NCBI GenBank assembly: GCA_963819785.1
Contig: CAWFXW010000017.1
Location: 186,001-250,000 of the forward strand
Length of the DNA: 64,000 nt
From: Palsa-504 sp963819785
GTDB lineage: Bacteria; Actinomycetota; Actinomycetes; Streptosporangiales; Streptosporangiaceae
Direction: 5' to 3'
Below, one piece after another: positions 50,323 through 59,841 of this stretch. The notes below the pieces were generated by a model. That model had not been told where the DNA came from and made no database searches. It saw nothing but the letters and a program-made list of their open reading frames with translations. Both the position numbers and the translations under genes were made by a program. Positions within the stretch are counted from its first letter, which is position 1, and every line of letters starts with the position of its first letter.

Positions 50323-52440
50323 CTACCGTACCAGCCCCTCAACGCCTCCCCGCGGGAGCGCAGAGTATCGCCGCGTCGGCTCCCTCGGGACAGGGCAGGA
50401 CCTCGACGGCCACCAGACTCGTTCGCCGATTGTCAGCAGGCTCGCCGGGACGAGCACGGTGCGGACGACGAGGGTGTCGAGCAGGACGCCGAGCGCCACG
50501 GCCACCCCGACCTCGGTGATGTTCACCGCCGGGATCTGCGTGAGCGTGGCGAAGGTCCCGGCGAGCACGATGCCCGCCGCCGTGATTACGCCGCCAGTGA
50601 GGCCGACGCCGCGCAGCGTCCCGTCGCGCAGCCCGAGCTGCGCTGACTCCTCCCGGACCCTGGCCACCAGGAAGATGTTGTAGTCCACTCCGAGCGTGAC
50701 CAGGAAAATGAAGATGTAGATCGGGATGACCGGCTGCACGCCTGCGTACCCGAATCCGAACCGCCAGATCAGCGACGAGAGAGCGAGCGACGCCGCGAAG
50801 CTCATCCCGGTCGTCACCACCAGCACCACCGGCGCGACGATCGCCCGCAGCAGCAGCGAGACGACGATCAGGATCACGACGAGCACGAGCGGGATGATCA
50901 CGAGGTTGTCCCGGCCGGCCGCTTGAGCGACGTCGTACGCGATCGCGGGGACGCCGCCGACCAGCGTGTCCGGGGCGGAATGGGTGAGGCGCTGCCGCAG
51001 TCCGGAGATGGCCGCGGAGCCCTCGGCACCGAACGGCGGAACTGAGAGGATCACCCAGTAGCTGTCGTAGCCATCGACCGGCGTACCGGAGACGACACCG
51101 GCGACGCCCGGCGCGCCGCCCGCCGCTGCCGCAGCGGTCCGCGCCTGGCTGGGCGGGACGAGAAGCACGAGGGGGTAACTGACGCCGGCCGGGAAGTGGG
51201 CGTCGATCAGATGCTGTCCGGCCGCGCTGTCAGTGCCGCTCTTCATGTTGTCCAAGAGGCTGTTGTCGGTGCGCAGCGAGGCGAAACCGGCGCACGCCAC
51301 GCCGAGCAGGACGACGACCGCTATCACGGTCCGTACCGGGTAGCGGGCAACCTGCGCCGCGATGCCCGCCCAGACGCGGGACTCCGCCCGCCCGGCTCCG
51401 TGCTGTGGAAGGCACGGCCAGAAGGCCGCGCGCCCGGCAATGAGCAAGAGCGCCGGCAGGAATGTGACCTGCGCGAGCAACGCCGCCACGATGCCCGCCG
51501 CGCCGACGGGGCCGAGGCCGCGAAGGGCTGCGGAGTTGGCTGCGAGCAGGCAGATCAGCGCGCAGGTGACGGTGGCGGCCGACGCGATGAGGGTCGGCAG
51601 GGTGCGGCGCAGCGCGGTTGCCATCGCCTCTTCCGTCGTGACGTGGTGCCGCAATTCCTCCCGGTACCGGTGGACGAGGAGCAGGGCGTAGTCGCTCGCC
51701 GCGCCGAAGACGAGCACGATGAGGACGTCGGCCGACAGGGTGGACACGGTGAGGCCGGCGTTGGCCAGGCCGTGCACTGCCGCCTGCGCCACGACGATCG
51801 CCGCGATCGCGCCGGACAGCGGCAGCAGCCACAAGACAGGAGACCGGTAGACGAGCAGCAAGATGACCGCCACGATGATCAGCGCGGTGAGCAGCAGGAG
51901 GGTCTGCTGGTTCTCCGCGTTGCCGTCGGCGTAGATCGCCGCGGAGCCGGTCACGGCGAAGGCCAGGCCGGCGCCGGCTTTGCCAAGCGGCCCGGCGATC
52001 GCCGCGCGGACGGCCTGGACGGCGTCGCGGTCGGTGTTCTCGCCGCGTGATGGCGCGGTGATGCTGATACTGAACACCGCGGCCTTCCCGTCGGGGGACG
52101 ACAGCAGTGGCCCGGGCGCGGCCATGCCGGAGACGAGCCGGGCGGACCCGGCTACCGCGGACCGCGCCGCGCCGAGTGCCGCTCGATCGGCGGGCGTGAG
52201 CCCGCTGTTACGGGCGGCGACCACGATCGCCGTGTCGGTCTGCGACCGGCCGTCAGAGTGCGCCTGCTGCAGCAGCGCCACCTTCGTCGAGGCGGCTGCG
52301 GCAGGCAGATAGGCACTGGCCGTGTCGTTAGCCGCCTTTGACAGACTGCTCGACAGCCCGTTGAGCACCACGATGGAAAGCAGCCACGCAATCACAACCG
52401 GCCAGCGCAGCCGACGTAGCAACTTCTGCGTTCGTGACAC
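50323..52440 (-). CDS. MMPL-family (RND-type) membrane transporter
   Basis: 705 aa, GTG start at 52440. The layout is helix 1 (WPVVIAWLLSIVVLNGL), an extracytoplasmic domain, five helices, helix 7 after a short loop (TVIAVVVLLGVACAGF), a second outer domain and five more helices. Two MMPL signature repeats, DYALLLVHRYREEL and DYNIFLVARVREES, carry the proton-relay Asp-Tyr pairs. Members export lipids or metabolites. It starts 18 bp after the lipoprotein gene on the same strand, so the two form an operon, downstream of the first two-component pair. Confidence 0.9.
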   Translation of the reverse strand: MSRTQKLLRRLRWPVVIAWLLSIVVLNGLSSSLSKAANDTASAYLPAAAASTKVALLQQAHSDGRSQTDTAIVVAARNSGLTPADRAALGAARSAVAGSARLVSGMAAPGPLLSSPDGKAAVFSISITAPSRGENTDRDAVQAVRAAIAGPLGKAGAGLAFAVTGSAAIYADGNAENQQTLLLLTALIIVAVILLLVYRSPVLWLLPLSGAIAAIVVAQAAVHGLANAGLTVSTLSADVLIVLVFGAASDYALLLVHRYREELRHHVTTEEAMATALRRTLPTLIASAATVTCALICLLAANSAALRGLGPVGAAGIVAALLAQVTFLPALLLIAGRAAFWPCLPQHGAGRAESRVWAGIAAQVARYPVRTVIAVVVLLGVACAGFASLRTDNSLLDNMKSGTDSAAGQHLIDAHFPAGVSYPLVLLVPPSQARTAAAAAGGAPGVAGVVSGTPVDGYDSYWVILSVPPFGAEGSAAISGLRQRLTHSAPDTLVGGVPAIAYDVAQAAGRDNLVIIPLVLVVILIVVSLLLRAIVAPVVLVVTTGMSFAASLALSSLIWRFGFGYAGVQPVIPIYIFIFLVTLGVDYNIFLVARVREESAQLGLRDGTLRGVGLTGGVITAAGIVLAGTFATLTQIPAVNITEVGVAVALGVLLDTLVVRTVLVPASLLTIGERVWWPSRSCPVPREPTRRYSALPRGGVEGLVR

Positions 52441-52458
52441 GGGTAATCCGGCAACCCG

Positions 52459-53115
52459 TCAGGAGGAGACGGTGATGGTGCCACTGACCTGGCTGGTCTT
52501 ACCCGGGGCACCGGAGGCGAGCACGATACTCGGCACCGAGCCGCTCACCGGCTGGTTGCCGACCGTTCCGCTTAGCTGCGTGTTACCGCTCTGCCCCGAG
52601 AGGTCGTCAACGTTCCCGGAGAGTGCGACGTTGATGGCGCGGCCGCTCCACTCGCCGGTATACGTCGCGGTCACCATATTGTTGCTGCCGGTCGAGCAGT
52701 CGCTCAGTGTGACGGTGAAGGGGACGCCGCCCAGGGTGCCGCTCGCCGAAGTACCGGTCACTCCGAACAGCCCGCAGTAACCGTTCTGCCCGACCTCCCC
52801 GATGCCGACGAGGCCATTCCCGGTGCCCGTTGCGGTCAGGGCCAGGCCGTCTACTGTGCCCTGAAAGGTCATGGACTGCTTGCTGTCATTGAATTCCGTG
52901 ATACTGCCCTGGATCTGGAAGGTTCCCTGCCCAAGCGGGAATCCCGCCGTGCCCGGCTTGGCCGCGGCGGCCGACGAGGACGCCGACGTGGCACCTGGCG
53001 TGGCCGTCACGGTCACCGTCGGCGATGACGACCCGCACCCCGCCAGGCATCCGCCCGCGACGGCCGCGGTCGCGGCAACGGCCGCTTTGAGGCGCCAGGA
53101 GAACGTTACCTTCAT
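52459..53115 (-). CDS. Secreted lipoprotein of unknown function
   Basis: 218 aa. ATG 53115 (MKVTFSWRLKAAVAATAAVA) is preceded by GGAGAAAGG. Lipobox LAGC with the modified Cys near residue 28, then a Ser/Thr/Ala linker. The mature part is beta-rich and repetitive: GTFQIQGSITEFNDSKQSMT, GTVDGLALTATG, YCGLFGVTG, TYTGEWSGRAINVALSGNV. Two further cysteines may bond. It is co-directional with the two-component genes upstream and the MMPL transporter downstream, so it may be the transporter's outer partner or the sensor's target. Confidence 0.75.
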   Translation of the reverse strand: MKVTFSWRLKAAVAATAAVAGGCLAGCGSSSPTVTVTATPGATSASSSAAAAKPGTAGFPLGQGTFQIQGSITEFNDSKQSMTFQGTVDGLALTATGTGNGLVGIGEVGQNGYCGLFGVTGTSASGTLGGVPFTVTLSDCSTGSNNMVTATYTGEWSGRAINVALSGNVDDLSGQSGNTQLSGTVGNQPVSGSVPSIVLASGAPGKTSQVSGTITVSS

Positions 53116-53151
53116 ACCTTTCTCCATTTCTTATATGAGTCGTGTGCCCGT

Positions 53152-55497
53152 CTACCGCGTTGGGTCCAGTCTGGGCAGCTGGCGCAGGTCGGCGATATCC
53201 CCTTTTAGGGGCGGGACCACGGCTGGATACGGTCCGGGCTGAAGCCGGACTAGGAGCTCGTAGTCGCCGAGGTCGCTGATCAGAGCTCCGCGTTCGCGGG
53301 CGTGCAAGCGGAGAGCGCTATGGTCTGACTGCTGGCTGCGCACATGCAGGATCAGCAGCGCTGGATGGCCCTTGGCCGGCGGATGGACCTGGAGGGTGAC
53401 CTCGCCGCTTTCACCGAGGTCGGCAAGGGCGGCGGCGAGCAGTGCTCTGGCCGTCTCGACGAGCGTCGCGTCCCCCTGCCGGGCGAAGTCGACCGTGATG
53501 CGGGCTCCGGTCGTGCGTGCCGCGCGGATACTCTTCGCGAGAGCTGAGGTCAGGAAGCCAGGCGCGAGAAGCTCGTCCCGGAGGGTGGCATTGGCGAGCA
53601 TGGCCGCTAGCCTCAGGGCCGGGTCCGGCGCCTGGGCCGATGCGGCCAGGGCCAGCACGGGTCCGGCAACGCGGCGGGCATATTCCAGGGCGGCCTGGTC
53701 GACACGGCTGATGGCCTCGGCTCGTGCCTGCCAGCTCAGCCGCTCGCGATAGCGGGCTAGCTGGGATTCGGTGGAGTTGGACAGGCCGCGGAAGGCGGCC
53801 CGGAAGCCGATGGCGAATCCGGCGCCGATCACGGGGGCGCCCAGGATTGAAGCCCGCGAGCCGAGGGCGACCGCGCTGCCGCAGGCCAGGACGCCTACTG
53901 TCAGGGCGGCCAGATCGAACGCCAGGGCGGTTAGACCGGGTACCGGCCCGCGGATGAAGTAGATGGCTGCGATCACGATCCCGGTATTACCGGACACCCA
54001 GAAGGCGAACGGGTCGGTCGTCCCCGGGGCCACGGCTAGCGATCCCACGGCCGCCAGTGCGGTGACCGCCGCCGTCAGGCTGACCGCGACCCGGCGGGTC
54101 ATCTGCACCTGGCTCAGGTGCCGGGAGCAGATCACGGCCAGGCCGACCGTGCTCGCGGACACGGCCGCGGCCGCAACCTGCCAGCGCATGTCCTGCCAGC
54201 GCAGGCACAACAGGAGCAGGCCGGAGAGCAGGACCGGCACCATGAAGCTGAGGAATATCAGCTGCGGGCTCGGCGCGAGCCGACGCGCCCATTCCAGCGG
54301 ATCCACGGCTGCAGCGCTCGATTGCCCCGCAGGCCGCCAGGTCAGCACGACGGTTGTGCCCTGCCCAGGCGTCGAGCTGACCTCCGCGTTTCCCCCGGCG
54401 TCTCGAAGGCGCCTCAGGACGCTGTTCCGCAGGCCCCTGCTGAGGGGTCCCACCTGCGCTGGGTCGAAGCCGGCGCCCTCGTCGGAAATGGTCACCTCGA
54501 CGCCGCCTGACCCGTCGCCGCGGACGGTGGCCGCGACATCTCGCACCCCGGCATGGGCTACCACATTGCGCAGAAGCTCTCCGGCGGCGCCGCACAGCGC
54601 TTCCGCCTGCGCTGCGGGCACCTCGAGATCGCGGCCGACCCGCCAGCAGATAGCGAGTTCCGGCGTGACCTTCTGAGCCTGGCGGCGCAGCTCGAACCCC
54701 AAGTCGACCAGGCCGCGCGGGCCCGGCCGTACCCGCCGGGTCAGCGCGGCCTGCGCCTGCGTGGCCTTGGCCACCAGGACGCTCCACGGCAGCGGCTGGT
54801 CGGTGACGGCGACCGCGCGCAGGACACTCAGTACATCGTCGTGGACCGAATTGGCGGCACGCCGCTCGGCTTCTTCCGCCGCCAGGGCGGCATCCTGGAC
54901 CGCGAGCTGCCGCGACAAGTGGCCGGCCGCGTCGTCGGCCTGGCGCGCACCCGCCCGCATGAACCGCGCGGCCACACCGGCCACGATCACGGTGGGCCCC
55001 GCGGCCAACGCCTGCTCCACCGCAAGGCTCGCGCCCGGTTGCCAGAGCCCAGTGCCCAGGATCATCAGCAGCAGGGGGACGGGTATGGCGAGACGGGGGG
55101 GAGACCATACCGCCCAGGCGGCGGCGGTCGGAACCACCATCACGTAGGCCTCCTGCTCCAGGAACGGGCTCCCCGGCACGGCCAGGATCCTGGCCGCGAT
55201 CACCAGGACTACGGTGGCCGCTGCCAGCAGGTTGACGTCCCGCTGGGACGGCGGACGGCGGAACGCCAGCAGAGCCTGTCCGACCAGCAGCCCGCTCAGC
55301 AGCAGGCTCGCGGCCAGGCTGCCCGCCCGCTGGCCGCCCATCGGTCCGGAGCTGACCCAGAACTGCAGCACGACAGCCAAGGCAACCGCCCCGAAGATGC
55401 GGCCGATCGCACGTTCCAGCGTCGCCTGGTGCGCGTCTGCGGGCCCGGCCGCCTCAGCTGGCAGGGTGTGGCCAGCCGTGGTCGGTGGCAGGCTCAC
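53152..55497 (-). CDS. Sensor histidine kinase with catalytic core between two membrane blocks (kinase 1)
   Basis: 781 aa. GTG 55497 overlaps the regulator stop by four bases. Residues 30-180 hold about five membrane helices. A coiled coil (AALAAEEAERRAANS) leads to the phospho-acceptor SVHDDVLSVLRAV (His 219). The ATPase domain follows: LRNVVAHAG (N box), ISDEGAGFDPAQVG (G1), GQGTTVVLTW (G2). A second membrane block (about 440-600) and a C-terminal region (about 610-781; SRVDQAALEYARRV, ETARALLAAALADL) look like a worn second kinase core. NarX/DesK-type kinases normally end at the ATPase. Confidence 0.88.
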   Translation of the reverse strand: MSLPPTTAGHTLPAEAAGPADAHQATLERAIGRIFGAVALAVVLQFWVSSGPMGGQRAGSLAASLLLSGLLVGQALLAFRRPPSQRDVNLLAAATVVLVIAARILAVPGSPFLEQEAYVMVVPTAAAWAVWSPPRLAIPVPLLLMILGTGLWQPGASLAVEQALAAGPTVIVAGVAARFMRAGARQADDAAGHLSRQLAVQDAALAAEEAERRAANSVHDDVLSVLRAVAVTDQPLPWSVLVAKATQAQAALTRRVRPGPRGLVDLGFELRRQAQKVTPELAICWRVGRDLEVPAAQAEALCGAAGELLRNVVAHAGVRDVAATVRGDGSGGVEVTISDEGAGFDPAQVGPLSRGLRNSVLRRLRDAGGNAEVSSTPGQGTTVVLTWRPAGQSSAAAVDPLEWARRLAPSPQLIFLSFMVPVLLSGLLLLCLRWQDMRWQVAAAAVSASTVGLAVICSRHLSQVQMTRRVAVSLTAAVTALAAVGSLAVAPGTTDPFAFWVSGNTGIVIAAIYFIRGPVPGLTALAFDLAALTVGVLACGSAVALGSRASILGAPVIGAGFAIGFRAAFRGLSNSTESQLARYRERLSWQARAEAISRVDQAALEYARRVAGPVLALAASAQAPDPALRLAAMLANATLRDELLAPGFLTSALAKSIRAARTTGARITVDFARQGDATLVETARALLAAALADLGESGEVTLQVHPPAKGHPALLILHVRSQQSDHSALRLHARERGALISDLGDYELLVRLQPGPYPAVVPPLKGDIADLRQLPRLDPTR
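53194..53211. promoter_or_regulatory. GATATCCCC-spacer-GGGG palindrome (site a)
   Basis: GATATCCCCTTTTAGGGG, followed by CGGGACCAC, lies inside the 3' end of the kinase 1 gene, 80-95 bp upstream of the lipoprotein start. Related sites at 60706-60723 and 57137-57155 accompany the second pair. Candidate operator for the LuxR-type regulators. Confidence 0.5.
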
Positions 55498-56180
55498 TGG
55501 CCGCGCAGGTACCAGTCTGGATCGACGTGGTGATCCCGCAGCGCGACCCGCAGCAGGTCCGTCTTCGTGTAGACGTCGTCTCCGTTCGCCACGTAGCGAG
55601 CCTTCACCGCCTTCAGGTGAGTCTTCACCGTTTCCGGCGAACACCCGTGCACCGACGCGATGTGCTGAGCGGGCACGCCGGTCGCATACAGCCGCAGGAC
55701 CTCCACCTGGGCCGGCGAAAGTCGCGGCCCAGGCGCCGCCAGCACCACCGCGGCCATCAGCGGCGAGACCCAGGCTTCGTCGCCGTTCATGACCGCGAAC
55801 AACGCCTCCTCAAGACGCTCGGCCTCCTCCTTGCGCACCACGGCGTCGGCGCCGATGCCCAGTGTGCCCTGCAGCCGCTCCGCGCGTTCCTCGCCGGTGT
55901 AGATCACCACCGGATACCGGCCGTCTTTCAGCCGGGCAACGTTCTCCGCCGGGGAGGACCCGTCCTTGAGGGTCAGGTCGAGCAGGACCACATCGGACCG
56001 GCGGGCCGCGGCCCCCTCGAGCACCAGGAATTCCGGTACGGTCGCGGCCATAACCCCGGCGACGAAGGACGAGTTCTCCTGCGGCAGCCTGGCCAGCACG
56101 CCGTGACACAAGTCCGGGTGATCATCGACGATCGAAACGACCACCGACCCGCCATCCGCGCCCGGGACACCTGTTTCCAT
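55494..56180 (-). CDS. LuxR/NarL-family response regulator (regulator 1)
   Basis: 228 aa. The receiver domain has acidic residues VSIVDDHPDLC, the phospho-acceptor Asp in DVVLLDLTLKD (about residue 63), Thr in VVIYTGEE and Lys in ADAVVRKEE. The LuxR helix-turn-helix is LSPAQVEVLRLYATGVPAQH followed by IASVHGCSPETVKTHLKAVK. ATG 56180 is preferred over GTG 56186; this gives the same length as its paralogue. The stop overlaps the kinase start (GTGA). It probably controls nearby genes through the repeated palindromes. Confidence 0.92.
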   Translation of the reverse strand: METGVPGADGGSVVVSIVDDHPDLCHGVLARLPQENSSFVAGVMAATVPEFLVLEGAAARRSDVVLLDLTLKDGSSPAENVARLKDGRYPVVIYTGEERAERLQGTLGIGADAVVRKEEAERLEEALFAVMNGDEAWVSPLMAAVVLAAPGPRLSPAQVEVLRLYATGVPAQHIASVHGCSPETVKTHLKAVKARYVANGDDVYTKTDLLRVALRDHHVDPDWYLRGQ

Positions 56181-56504
56181 AACCACACCATCCGGTCACC
56201 CGCCCAGCCCCCGCGCCCTGGCCTTCAACCGCGAATCGCTGCGGCCACGGCGCCCTGATACCCGCCACCCAGTCGGGTTGTCAAAAACGTCGGCTGACTC
56301 CAGCATAACAATGCGCGCAAAGAACGGAGCTGAGCATGATCAGGAGACATGAGGTCGGCAGGCGAAATGCCAGCTGGGAGCGGCAGGCCTGAAATTAGAT
56401 CCGTGCTGTTCAGCGGAATGCTCAGCCAGAGCAGGAGTGCCAGCAGCTCTTCTGCATTTGAGTCCGCGCTGGGCAATTGCCATGGGTCGCGCTGGTAGCC
56501 CCGC

Positions 56505-56592
56505 TATGAGGCGCACGGCGACGCCGTCTAGACACCGACGGACATGCTGCGGGTCGCGCTGCGCGACCGCATCGTCGAGCCGGTGGCCCTCC
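56505..56592 (+). pseudogene. C-terminal remnant of a third LuxR-type response regulator
   Basis: On the plus strand the codons read YEAHGDAV-stop-TPTDMLRVALRDRIVEPVAL. This aligns with the C-termini of both intact regulators (for example YVANGDDVYTKTDLLRVALR in regulator 1). An internal TAG replaces the YT codons, and nothing of the receiver or the rest of the helix-turn-helix is visible upstream. Orientation is opposite to the intact pairs. Confidence 0.75.
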
Positions 56593-56624
56593 CCCTTTCT
56601 GGGGAACCCCCTTATTGGTGATAC
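56591..56624. promoter_or_regulatory. CCCC/GGGG dyads beside the regulator remnant (site d)
   Basis: CCCCCTTTCTGGGG (56591-56604) followed by CCCCCTTATTGGTGATACC (56606-56624). It partly matches the other sites (GGTATC on the complementary strand). It lies about 70-100 bp upstream of the small secreted-protein gene at 56694. The rest of 56181-56693 shows no gene besides the remnant. Confidence 0.35.
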
Positions 56625-56693
56625 CGGTGCATAGCCCCGCTTGCCCACAGTGGAGGAAAGGCGGTAATCGATAAGGGCCGGGAGGGCGGAGCG

Positions 56694-57012
56694 ATGGGGA
56701 TCGGATGTCTGTCCCGCCGGGCGATCTTCATCATCCCGCTCGTGACGGCCTGGCTCACCTCCACCCCGGCGGCCGCCCCGGCCACGCACGCCGCGCTCGT
56801 CCCGGTCGCGGCCTCGGCCGGCTGTGTGCATCAGCGGCGACCCCATCTGCGGACAGGGCTGGCCGGCCTACGAGATCGGCGGGCAGGTCATCGCCGCCGC
56901 CCTGTGCGGCCTGGACAAGTGCCCGCACCTGTCCTATTCCGTCGCGTCCGCCGGCGACGGCGCGGATTTCCTAGCCGAGCATGCTTTTCAGCAGATCGGA
57001 GGGGACGGCTAG
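56694..57012 (+). pseudogene. Small secreted cysteine-containing protein with a frameshift
   Basis: ATG 56694 opens MGIGCLSRRAIFIIPLVTAW, a signal peptide continuing to HAALVPVAASAG. At about 56823 the frame must shift by one to continue CISGDPICGQGWPAYEIGG then ALCGLDKCPHLSYSVAS and stop at 57010-57012. The mature part would be about 62 residues with four cysteines. A strong terminator ten bases later argues that the unit was real until recently, or that a base is missing in the assembly. No family recognised. Confidence 0.6.
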
Positions 57013-57021
57013 GGAAAGGCA

Positions 57022-57050
57022 GGCCCGGCGATTCAGGTAATCGCCGGGCC
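57022..57050 (+). terminator. Intrinsic terminator
   Basis: A perfect 12-bp stem (GGCCCGGCGATT at 57022-57033, complement at 57039-57050), five-base loop, then CTGCTTCTTT. Ends the small secreted-protein unit. Confidence 0.92.
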
Positions 57051-57108
57051 CTGCTTCTTTCTACCGGCGCGCAGGCCGGCGATTTTCTTTTGGTTACCTT
57101 CGCGCTGC

Positions 57109-59695
57109 TCAATGACGCCGTGGAGCCCTAATTGGTCCCCCGTAAAGGGGATATCGCAGAGGCGTCCTGTCGGCAAGAATTGCAGATATCAATAAATACG
57201 CTTCCGTGGCTATTCTCGCCTTGGCGCCTCTCCCCGCAGGGGTACCTGTCGCGCGCGGCGGCTTTAAGTAGCGAGCCAGCCTGCTCAAGCAGGTCGACGC
57301 GCAATCGCAGCACCCGTGGGGTAACTCTCGGACCTGAGCCTCGGTTGAGGGTAGCGGGCGGCCCGCCGGACCGGCGGGCCGTTCGCTATGTCGCGGGCTC
57401 AGCGCCGGTACTGTGGCCGACTTCCCGGCCGGCTCTGCGCCCGGCTGGAGCCGGATCAGGAGCTCGTGGTCACCGAGGTCGCTGACCAAGGCGCCGGATT
57501 CTTCCGCGCACCGGCGCAGGGCGACGTGATCCGACCTGCTGGCCGCGCACGTGCAGGACCAGGAGCGCTGGAGATTCCTCGCCGGGCGGGTAGACCTTGA
57601 GGGTAACGCCATCGCCCGCGACGAGGCCGGCCATGGCGGCGGCGAGCAGCCGCCGGGCGGTCTCGGGCAGCACCGCGTCTCCCAGTCGCGCGACGTCGAC
57701 CGTGACGTGCACGCCGGCCATCCGGGCCGCGCGCACGCGCTCGGCGAGAGCGGGCGTCAGGAAGCCCGGTGCCAGCAGCTCGTCCCGGAGGGTGGCATCG
57801 GCCAGCACGGCGCTCATCCGCAGCGCCGGGTCTGGCGGCTGGCCGGAGGCGACGCGTTCGAGCACGGGTCCCGCGACGCGTCGCGCGTTCTCCAGGGCCG
57901 CGTTGTCGACGCGGCTGATCGCCTCGGCCCGGGCGTGAAGGCGCACCCGTTCGCGGTACTCGGCCAGCCGGGACTCGGTGCGGCTGGACACGTTCCGGAA
58001 CGCCGCCAGCATGGCGGCCGCCACTCCCGCGCCGAGGACCGGGCTGGTCAGGATGGCCACCCACACGCCCGCGGAAATGCCGCGGCCGGTCACCAGCAGG
58101 CCGGCCGTCAGCGCGGCCAGGTCGAGGGCCAGGGCGATGAGGCCGGATACCGGCCCCCGGAGGAAGTAGATCGCGGCGATCGCGATCCCGCCGCCGGTGC
58201 CGACCCAGTAGGCGAACGAGTCGGTGGTGCCCGGGGCCACCGCCAGCGAGCCCACGGCGACCAGGACCGTATTGGCCGCGGCCAGGCCCCCCGCGACCGC
58301 GCGCGTCATCCGTACCTGGCTCAGGTACCTCGCGCACAGGGCGGCCACGCCCGTGAAGGCGAGGAACACCGCCACGGCCGCGGCGTGCCAGCGCATGTCC
58401 TGCCAGCGCAGGCACAGCGATGCCAGCGCCGATGCAGGAGGATCGGCAGCATGAAGCCGACGAAGATCAGCCGCGGGCTCGGCGTCATCCGGCGGGCCCA
58501 GGCGAGCGGATCGGTCGCCGGGGCGCTGGCGGGCTGGGGAGGCCCCCACGTCAGCACCACCGATGTGCCTTGCCCCGGGGCGGAGATGATCTCGGCGTGG
58601 CCGCCGGCGTCGGACAGCCGGGCGCGGACGCTGTTCCGCAGTCCCGAGCGCGCCGGGTCGACCTGGGCCGGATCGAAGCCGATCCCGTCGTCGGAGATGG
58701 TCACCGTGACCCCGGCTGGCGGGCTGCCGCGGGCGGTGAGCACGGCACGGCCCGCCCCGCTGTGCGCCGCCGCGTTGCGCAGCGCCTCCCCGGCGGCGGC
58801 GCTGAGGGCCTCGACGGCCGGCGCGGGCACGTCGAGGTCCTCGTCGATATCGCACCGCACGTTCAGTCCGCCCGCCGCCTCGCTGGCCTGCCGCCGCAGC
58901 GCGGACCCGAGATCCTCCAGGCCGTAACCGCCGCGGAGTACCTGCCCGGCCAGTGCGTTCATGGCCCCCCTGCGCCTTGGCCACCACGACGCTCCACGGC
59001 ACCGACCGTCCGGCCAGGCTGACCGCCCGCAGCACGCTCAGCACGTCGTCGTGGACCGCGTTCGCCGCACGCCGTTCGGCTTCCTCGGCCGCTAGCGCCG
59101 CATCCTGCGCGGCCATCCGCCGGGACAGGTCGTCGGCGTCCGCGTCGGCTCGCTGCGCGCCCGCGCGCAGCAGCCGGGCGGTCCAGGACGCGCACGCGAT
59201 GACGGCGAGCGCGGTGACCGTCAGCTCGGCCGCCAGATCCGCACGGGGATTCCAGGTCCACGAGGCCAGCACGACCACCAGGACCGGGACCGGAAGCAGG
59301 AAACGGGCCGACCACGTCGCCCAGGCGGTCCCCACCGGCATGACCAGCGCGTCGATGTTCTCAAGGAACGGGCTTCCCGGCACGGCCAGGGCCCGGGACA
59401 CCAGCAGGAGCGACCCGGTCGCCACGACCATCAGGCCGAGCCCCCGCTGGGACGGCGGCCGCGCTACCGCCCGCAGCGCCTGGCCGATCAGCAGCACGCT
59501 CAGCAGCAGGTTCGCGGCCACGCTGCCGGGATGCTGCCCGGCCAGCGTGGCCGTGCTCGACCAGAACACCACCACCATCAGCGTCATGAACACGGCGAAG
59601 ATACGCCCGAGCGACCGCTCGAGTCCCGCCTGGTGCACCGCTTCCGCTGGCTGGTCCGGCCCCACTGCTACACCACCCTGGCTCCGGCTCCACAA
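57109..59695 (-). pseudogene. Sensor histidine kinase 2, paralogue of kinase 1, with three single-base frame breaks
   Basis: Same layout as kinase 1. Frame 1 starts at TTG 59695 or GTG 59665 (GPDQPAEAVHQAGLERSLGR) and reaches the phospho-acceptor AVHDDVLSVLRAV. It breaks at a run of six C (58965-58970). Frame 2 carries the ATPase (ISDDGIGFDPAQVD, GQGTSVVLTW) to about 58436. Frame 3 is the second membrane block and C-terminal region to about 57536. A last frame reads DHVALRRCAEESGALVSDL and LLIRLQPG to the stop at 57109. Everything needed is present if three bases are corrected, so this is decay or poor sequence. Confidence 0.82.
57137..57155. promoter_or_regulatory. GATATCCCC-spacer-GGGG palindrome (site b)
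   Basis: On the minus strand GATATCCCCTTTACGGGGG, then ACC, near the 3' end of the kinase 2 frame. It matches site a closely over about 20 bases but in the opposite relation to its kinase gene. Confidence 0.45.
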
Positions 59696-59841
59696 TGCAC
59701 GGGGTGAGCCGGTCCGGGCAAGGAAACCTGGCCGGTCAGATGGGCTCTGGCGGGGAGGGCGGGAACGGGCGGATGCTACCGGGCGGCTCGAGGCGGATCA
59801 GCAGCGAGAGGCGGGTCAGGGCGCTGACGCAGCGACCAGGC

